The position numbers were made by a program, and so were the translations under genes. Source: Gelatoporia subvermispora B (taxonomy: Eukaryota; Basidiomycota; Agaricomycetes; Polyporales; Gelatoporiaceae). Taken from it: a stretch of 29,497 nt of DNA. The stretch covers positions 666,846 through 696,342 of the forward strand of contig KB445798.1 in NCBI GenBank assembly GCA_000320605.2, in the 5' to 3' direction. The notes under the pieces are model-generated. The model worked only from the letters and a program-made list of their open reading frames with translations. It was not told the DNA's origin and ran no database searches. Numbering within the stretch: position 1 is the first letter of the stretch; each line of letters starts with the position of its first letter. This document shows positions 23,101 to 29,497 of the stretch, piece by piece.

Positions 23101-24934
23101 AGATGACAAAACGGTCAGGCTGTGGGACGCGATGACAGGAAAACAAGTAATGAAGCCTCTCTTAGGTCACAACAACAGAGTCTGGTCTGTTGCCTTCTCC
23201 CCGGATGGGACCCGAATTGTCTCAGGGTCAAGTGACTACACAATCAGGCTCTGGGATGCATCTACGGGAGCCCCCATCACTGACTTCCTGATGAGGCACA
23301 ACGCCCCAGTGCGATCTGTTGCATTCTCACCTGATGGGTCCCGAATCGTCTCGTGTTCCGTTGACAAGACCATTCGACTTTGGGATGCGACGACAGGGCT
23401 CCTAGTGACGCAGCCGTTTGAGGGCCACATTGACGACATCTGGTCTGTGGGGTTCTCACCAGATGGGAACACAGTTGTCTCGGGTTCAACAGACAAGACA
23501 ATCCGACTTTGGAGTGCAAGTGCAACGGACACAATACGGTCCCCTTACATTGCACTGAGCGACACTGTTCACCCTGATAGTCGCCAGCTGGGAGTCCCAT
23601 TGGATCGTGAGGATTCAATCTCTGTCATCAATGTGGGGACAAGGAATGGGCTCTCGGATAGCTCCCACGGCCACAGAAGCAGAGTCCGGTGTGTGGTATT
23701 TACACCAGACGGGAGCCATATTGTCTCGGCGTCGGAAGACAAGACTGTTTCATTGTGGAGTGCTCTGACAGGAGCCTCCATCTTTGACCCTCTTCAAGGG
23801 CATGTTAGACCTGTCACATGCATCGCAGTATCTCCGAATGGGAGGTGTATTGTCTCTGGTTCAGATGACAAGACAATCCGTCTTTGGAACGCATACACAG
23901 GCCAACCAGTGATGGACGCTCTCACTGGGCACAGCGACTGGATCTTATCTGTTGCTATCTCTCCAGATGGGACCCAAATTGTCTCGGGTTCGTCTGACGG
24001 AACAATGCGGTGGTGGGATGTCGGGACAGGGAGGCCGATCATGAAACCTATTAAGGGACATAGCGACACAATCCGGTCAGTCGCATTCTCACCAGACGGG
24101 ACCCAAATTGTGTCTGGCTCGCAGGACACTACCCTTCAGCTGTGGAATGCGACGACGGGAGAACAGATGATGTCATCTCTCAAGGGACACACCAGTGCGG
24201 TATTCTGCGTTACATTTGCTCCAGATGGTGCCCACATTATCTCCGGCTCCGAGGACTGCACAATTCGGGTCTGGGATGCACGGACAGGTCATGCAGTGAT
24301 GGATGCGCTCAAGGGACACACCAATACAGTCACCTCTGTCGCTTGCTCACCGGATGGAAAAACAATTGCCTCTGGTTCGCTTGACGCCAGCATTCGGCTC
24401 TGGAATGCGCCAACGGGAACCGCAGTGATGAACCCTCTCGAGGGACATAGCAATGCGGTTGAGTCAGTTGCGTTCTCGCCTGATGGCACTCGCCTTGTCT
24501 CTGGATCACGGGATAACATGATTCGTATATGGGACGTGACACTGGGAGACTCGTGGTTGGGGTTGCAAGATGGACAAGGTGGCACAACGATCTGGAGTGC
24601 AATTGCGAGCTCCTTCAGATTACAGGCAACGATACAACTGGCACATTCACTTGAACTCGACTACACTGGGACGTCTCAGTCCTCTCAGGCGTCTCAAGTA
24701 GGTGCTAACAAACTACCTAATCCTTCGTATTTCTACGTCGAGTCTGGATGGATCAAGGGCCCGCAAGATGAGCTCATCGTGTGGGCCCCGAGGGATTATC
24801 ACTGCGGCATTACGATGCCACGTACGAAGATACTCATTGGACGCTATCGAGTGACGTTGGACGTAACGCGATTTGTTCACGGTGACAATTGGACAGATTG
24901 CTACACTCCATACCCAGACCCCAGTGATTCCTGA
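20104..24934 (+). CDS. NACHT-WD40 (NWD) STAND protein, nearly complete, one frame break
   Basis: Exons: 20104-20295, 20356-20489, 20543-20681, 20738-20789, 20838 to about 21540, 21541-22362, 22421-24934. The five introns are 48-60 nt GT-AG, and all phases join. The start is the first ATG of the open first exon (20104; 20107 is equally good). About 1,518 residues. Residues 1 to about 215: helical N-terminal domain (W.ALR.VLE, PPLK, SIFKR). NACHT follows, with Walker A GMAGTGKS at about 223-230, Walker B VLVVDALDE at about 321-329 and FFLTSRPE after it. Then comes a winged-helix-like stretch with AGKLFIYA. Residues 757-1393 hold 14 WD40 repeats and the last 125 the tail. The family are cytosolic NTP-driven sensors linked to non-self recognition or incompatibility in fungi; the ligand is unknown. 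The frame breaks at 21541 (see the separate entry). Confidence 0.85.
21534..21568 (+). other. Frame break in NWD gene: lost base or 35-nt intron
   Basis: The NACHT frame meets TGA at 21542-21544, while the continuing frame is open from ATG at 21541. Explanation 1 is one missing base, most simply in the A run 21539-21541; this keeps REK and SPSYHFPQEWPSE, which suits the family's spacing. Explanation 2 is an intron 21534-21568 with gtgaga and cacaag borders. It would restore frame, but it is shorter than the other introns here and leaves KI joined directly to WPSE. Confidence 0.8.
22649..24559 (+). repeat. Fourteen WD40 repeats as two sets of seven
   Basis: Blades 1-7 run to about 23512, followed by a 50-residue linker (23513-23665; SASATDTIRS to GLSDSS). 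Blades 8-14 start at 23666 (HGHRSRVRC). Blade 6 opens RH instead of GH (MRHNAPVRSV), and blade 3 is one residue short (DTNGNAVMD). Two seven-blade beta-propellers are expected. The antisense frames of 60-132 codons over this stretch are shadows of the repeat. Confidence 0.92.
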
Positions 24935-25312
24935 CAACTTCATATTCTACTACTGCTCTCTACCTCCATCACATGCCGTACCCTTAGCTGTATCACGATT
25001 TACATGCCGTCCATCTCCTATTTGATGCATATGATTCGTATTAGAGCGACTGTTCTTAGCACCTTTCATGAACTCGTATGTATGTCTCGAATTGTCACAT
25101 CAATCGCATGCTTTGGAAGTTTAGTTTTTAGCGCTTACTGTAAGATACTTGACATGGATACTATATGCGCGAGCATGAATACAAACTGGACTACAGGGCA
25201 ACTAGAACCAGCCATGGTATTAAACACGGGCTGTAGACTACTTCAGACCTATTTCGAGGGTGCATGCTCTAAGTCACATGTGAGAAGGTGAGACACAATG
25301 CTAATGCACATG
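24935..25312. other. 3' flank of the second NWD gene
   Basis: The start is pyrimidine-rich and resembles the flank after 1476. A 95-codon plus frame (25004-25291) has no recognisable motif. Repeat B begins at the end of this stretch. Confidence 0.35.
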
Positions 25313-27130
25313 CGCGTGGACAGCTCACCAGCGTTTCTAGCTCCCCCTTCAGTGCCGGCTATGACGTGTCAATATTCCTACTGATCTCTGGATGACCATC
25401 GTCCAGGTCCCCACATTGTCGAGATAGTGGGTGCGTGAGGCGCGCCTTGTGCGCAGAGGACGCAAGTGTTGCGGGTGACGTCCTCCCTAGGATACCGGAC
25501 ACAGCGGCGGGTGAGAACTGCTTGTGCGATGCGCTATACGACAGCGCCGTGTGACCTCGAGGCGTCATGCTGATCAGCAGAACGCTGGACGCGAGGAACA
25601 CATCTACGCGGTGATCTCGTTGGACCGCTCAGTGGTCGCTGTGAGCCGATGGTCCGGAGCGTCGAGCATGGGTCGTTGAGGCGGCACCGGTGCAGTGCAC
25701 GTCGTGATGTGATAAGCTGTGCGTGGTCTTCTATGCTGATGGGAAGATGGAGCACGGCGCAATGCGTCCTGGCGAGTCGCGGTGTCTAACCGGAGAAAAT
25801 CGATAGGGCTAGAGGTTGTATCCGATGCTGGCGCATCGTTGAGGAGCGCGCCTGCGCGGCGTCGTGGTCGTCGGTAGCGAGAGGCGAGCGGGAGGATGCC
25901 ATACGCGAGCGCTGCGCGCGGAGCGTTGATTTGCGCGGCGTGCTGAGCATTGATTCAGCGCGCACAGATCTGTCACGACGACGCGTCTGCTTGGTGCATG
26001 TAGACGTAGAGTGTCGGCGGTATGGGGCGCGGGCGCGTTGAGCGTGAACGGCAGCGGGGACAAGTTCGAGACGGCGCAGAGAGCAGGGGGAGGGGTCGCG
26101 AGGGGGCGGAGGGAAGGTAGATGGGGAGGGAGAGACGGGCCCAGGAGAGCCAAAGGCGCGCAGGGGCACGAGGATGTCAACGATCGCGCGTGGATGGACC
26201 GTAGGGGCGAGATCGAGCGAGCGGGGATGTTAGGCCAAGGCGAGCGATGGCGGGTCGAACGAGCGACGCGAGGCTACGAGCAGAACAGACGGTGTGAGGA
26301 CGCGCAGAAAAGACAACGAGGGCCGAGCGATCGCAGAGAAGAGGAGGAGCGCAGACGCAGAATGCACGCCTGGCAAGCGCTCACAGGTGCGTCACGTGGA
26401 TGGCCAGTATCGCGGTTCGCTGGGACCTGGGACCTGCAGTGCTGAGACTCGACGCTCTCGCTGAGATCTGTCGGTGTAATCCCCGAGACTGTCCTTCTCC
26501 TAGCGACTCACGGTCGTCCCTCCGCGCCGATATCAGGACTCGAAGACCAAAGCCACGAACAACTGATATGGGCATTGGATAGACGTCCGTCTCTGGTCTC
26601 GAGCGATGAAGTTCCCGCCGCACACTTGCAATCGAGGTAGCACGTCAGCGAGACGGTCGTTCAGGATCCGCATGTAACGGGTGCGCTCAGAACACCACGA
26701 GATGAACCTGGCACCTTGGCAGTACTCTAGTGACCCCGTCGTCTCGCTCTCCGCACGCGAGATGTGAACCCAGCAACATGAAGATACTGTCAGTCACAGG
26801 CCCCCGACCTCTTCCTTGGCGTCTTACTGCTGAGAAGTCTAGGGCTCACACTCGTTGGCTTTACTTGCTCCACGCTCTCGCCGTCGCCTTTGCTCGCACG
26901 AGTCCATACCGACCCACGTCCATGGCGACACGTCTGTCCGCCTATACTCCGTCTGTGCTGCGCCAGCGCACCGCAGGAAGGACGTCGCGCTGGGTTTGCT
27001 GAGGGCGGGCGTCATGCGGCTGCAGACGACATCCTACAAGGGCACGGGCTACGAGTGGGTCCTTCTCACTGCACACGTACGAAGACTCGAATGACATCTG
27101 TGCAGAGACTCGACGCGCCGAAGTTCCGAC
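25313..27130. repeat. Long direct repeat, copy B
   Basis: Same orientation and landmark order as copy A (9265-11740). It lacks about 460 bp present in A after about 25410. It also carries about 13 bp (within 25531-25560) that A lacks; an insertion or deletion whose length is not a multiple of three argues that this part is no longer coding. It continues without a gap through the place that is N in copy A. Confidence 0.75.
26447..27090 (+). pseudogene. Unidentified coding relic in repeat B
   Basis: This is the counterpart of the relic in A. Block 1 (26447-26610) reads STLSLRSVGVIPETVLLLAT and continues SGLEDQSHEQLIWALDRR. Block 2 follows an acceptor-like caccgcag (26976) and reads DVALGLL and MRLQTTSYKGTGYEWVLLTA before a stop at about 27091. 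Compared with A there is one extra base just after the acceptor (GAAGGAC against GAGGAC), which shifts the frame. Function unknown. Confidence 0.35.
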
Positions 27131-29497
27131 CACTGTTCAAATCTCCGCGACTAACTCCAGTGAAACAAATGCAGGAGCGCTACTATGTCTCCCCACCATC
27201 ATAGCTGATCTTTGAGGAATCGGATCACGCCTGTTGTTTGGAGTCGCCCGGTATGTACATCCCGGCCTATTGTACAACCTTACCGACAATTCCTATCGTA
27301 CCCGTCTCAGTACATATGCAAGGCACTCGCGCTACTGGTGAGCGTGCTTATGGGCGTGTACGACAATGTCTTTTTCAGAAAAAGACATCGAGTCGATTCC
27401 ACGAGTAGTCGTCCGAATACCCCGACCTTGGTTCAGCTGGCCTTTGTATACTAGAGTAGTACCGGAGGGAGCATATTGCTTCTTTGATCGATGCAGTTCT
27501 ACGTTCTTCAATGGACTACGCGTGTGACTGGGCGCAATTCTCGACGTGAACTGGAGTATCAGAAGCAGAAAGGCTTAGAGAGTATGCCGCCACGCGGATA
27601 CGAACCCAAACCTGGTCAACAGCGAGCAGGTACTGGATTCTGCCTCTGAGGGACCTTTGTTTGAGTGTTTGAAGCAGACATAGCATGAGCTTGTGCACGG
27701 AATGAGCCACTCAGATCAACCGAGCGACACGCGTGCAGCGCTGAGCATTCGCGCCGTCCTATCCCCCAGTCTCAAATATTTGCGTTGTATGGGATAAAAG
27801 CTAGACGGAAGGCACGCGATCTCAGGGATGTACTTAGTAGATAGACGTCGTATCGTCGTAGGGTGGCAGGCTCATGAAAGCACGGGCCCAGTTCGGACAG
27901 ACGCCGGTTGTAGGCGGTCGCAGGAGATGCAATCGACCGGAGACGCGTGCAAGCGATCGCGACCTCTCGTGCGGCGACCTCTCCGTCGATCACAGTCTCT
28001 CTACTCCTGTCCTAACGTTTTCTACCAAGTGCGCCCTGCGATCCCAGCAACGTCGAACCCGATAGCCGTCCGGCTTTGTGATTGCTCTGATGCAAGCAAT
28101 ATTATCTGACATTGTCTAGAGGCAGCTCGTCATTGGGCCTTAGAGGAGTCAGGACAGAGGGCCGGCTTTGCTCAGGGAACTCAGGACGGATGGACGGCCT
28201 AGTGACAGGTGTGTGATGATATACGCAAAACTATCCTCTCCCACTGAGAATCGTGAACGCGACGCGTGCACATCAAGGACACGTCCATGGCAGATGCAGC
28301 AGTCTTATACATTGATAAATCGCTGCGCCGTTGAGTGTGCTCAACCCACAAGGGCCCCTCCTCCTGAAATCGACAGCCGTGCCGTACGACGCCGGTTCTA
28401 TCCTCAATCACGCTCTGTTGTTTTGCCCTGTATCGACACGCTCACTGGTTCGCTCTGAAGTGGTCGCAAACGTAGGCGAGGCTGTGAATGCACCAAGTAC
28501 GTCCTCGGATTCCCTCAACGATGCTCATGAGACTCACATGCACCCGTAACGGGCCAACGGCTGTACGACAGGTTTCTTCTAGACGCATACAAGTACCCAC
28601 CTCTCATACCGCGTCGGAAATGCCACTTCTCGGTACACAAATGATATGTTCCGGTAGTGTAACGACCTTGAACCGACAACGGTCTTTGTAACAACAGGTG
28701 ACTATCGTCCGGCGTAGGTAGCCCCGCAGCATCCATTCGTGAGACCGGACAGCAAAGGTACAATCGATGTGTAAGTCGATATGTAACGTATGTAGCGCGA
28801 CTTCTGTCGAAGCTGTCTAACCTGTTCCTGACCATGATGTTTTGACAGTTTCACACCATCTCGGCATTCGTCTATGTGCAGTACCATGACGCTGGACGCC
28901 CTACTCATGCGCGACGAGGTGGCTGCATGGCGCACTCGGTATTTTCGACGGCTACATCGTCACCCGAATTGCTTCGCATGATCTACCTTGTAGCTCATTG
29001 CGCACTATGCAGGGCTCACAGCGTATCAGAGGGTGATCGTACCTCTTAATCAGTGTGTACGCCCTTAGACTCGTCATATGGCGTCTAATGTCGCTCGTGA
29101 TGTCGTGAACGTTCACCCTCATTCCTGTCATCTCAATATTCATGACGACGATATGTGGCAAATTTAATGAGTAAGTAGATTCCAACCGAGCATTCTCATG
29201 AGAAGTACTGATATTCGGCAGGTACTGGAATCCATATATCAAATGTTTTCGATGTCTGATTCTGCATCATCGTTTCTCAGTCCTGACAGCGTGGACATGA
29301 TCCCGAGCATAGAGCCACGGGCGCTCATACGAGGCTCGCGAGCTCGGAACACATCCTCAGCATCTATTTTCGTCGTTCACCATGTCATAGCCCGCCTAAG
29401 GGCTACCGCACCTGCATATCGGCATTGTGCAGGAGTCAGTGTTGTGAATGACGCCCTCGCGTTCTATATGGTCCATGCCTTACCTTGAATAACTCCC
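27131..29497. other. Right end of window without supported gene
   Basis: All frames are under 110 codons. Two minus-strand phrases drew attention: SVHKLMLCLLQT at 27660-27700 and SLRAYTLIKR before a GT at about 29041. Each recalls fungal seven-helix proteins, but each is isolated and too short to call. No repeat, RNA gene or mobile element is visible. Confidence 0.3.

Noticed and set aside
22519..24585. Series of 60-132-codon minus-strand frames over the right WD40 array
   Set aside because: Shadows of the WD40 codon pattern.
27649..27710. Minus-strand SVHKLMLCLLQT resembling a DUF6534 helix
   Set aside because: Only about a dozen residues match and no neighbouring exons of the family are found.
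29035..29100. Minus-strand SLRAYTLIKR before a GT, recalling fungal DUF6533 proteins
   Set aside because: A single short block with no supporting exons.
1..29497. CRISPR arrays, rRNA, transposase or reverse transcriptase genes, LTR or TIR pairs
   Set aside because: Looked for by eye on both strands; no regular spaced repeats, catalytic motifs or paired termini were found.

Overview
The window looks like an accessory, repeat-rich stretch of an Agaricomycete (Basidiomycota) nuclear genome. This is inferred from: short GT-AG introns (48-60 nt) in the one nearly complete gene; the HELICAL-NACHT-WD40 (NWD, STAND/NLR-like) architecture with a C-terminal tail after the propellers, as in mushroom-forming fungi; and a relic that I read as a DUF6534-type seven-helix membrane protein. 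There is no bacterial-style gene packing, no CRISPR array, and no rRNA or tRNA gene that I can support.

Layout. 1-1476 is the 3' part of an NWD gene entering from the left: the last blade of propeller 1, a linker, a complete seven-blade propeller 2 and the tail. 20104-24934 is a full-length paralogue on the same strand, with about seven exons, a NACHT ATPase core and 14 WD40 repeats in two sets of seven. One frame change at 21534-21568 is either a single lost base or an unusually short 35-nt intron. Blade-by-blade matching shows that the two genes descend from one 14-blade ancestor.

The 18.6 kb between them is mostly decayed duplicated genes. A divergent pair, minus-strand membrane-protein relic (P) next to plus-strand relic of an unidentified intron-containing gene (M), occurs at 4049-7079 and again, more decayed, at about 12840-14780. 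A third, partial M copy lies at 7690-8330. A further unidentified multi-exon relic (N) follows at 14830-16339, and one of its exons is repeated at 2745-2990. A separate long direct repeat, A at 9265-11740 and B at 25313-27130, carries another unidentified coding relic. Copy A contains the only assembly gap (10661-10969), and copy B reads through the equivalent place. The rest (1477-2690, 3640-4048, 7080-7690, 8330-9265, 11740-12560, 16340-20100, 24935-25312, 27130-29497) holds only short, unconvincing open frames.

Role. The two NWD proteins would be cytosolic NTP-dependent sensors: the propellers bind a ligand and the N-terminal helical domain signals. The flanking graveyard of duplicated fragments is what one expects around fast-evolving fungal NLR genes. 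The link to self/non-self recognition is inferred from the family. No previously undescribed system is proven here. The best candidates for something uncharacterised are the M, N and A/B gene families, because their coding frames and intron borders are conserved between copies.
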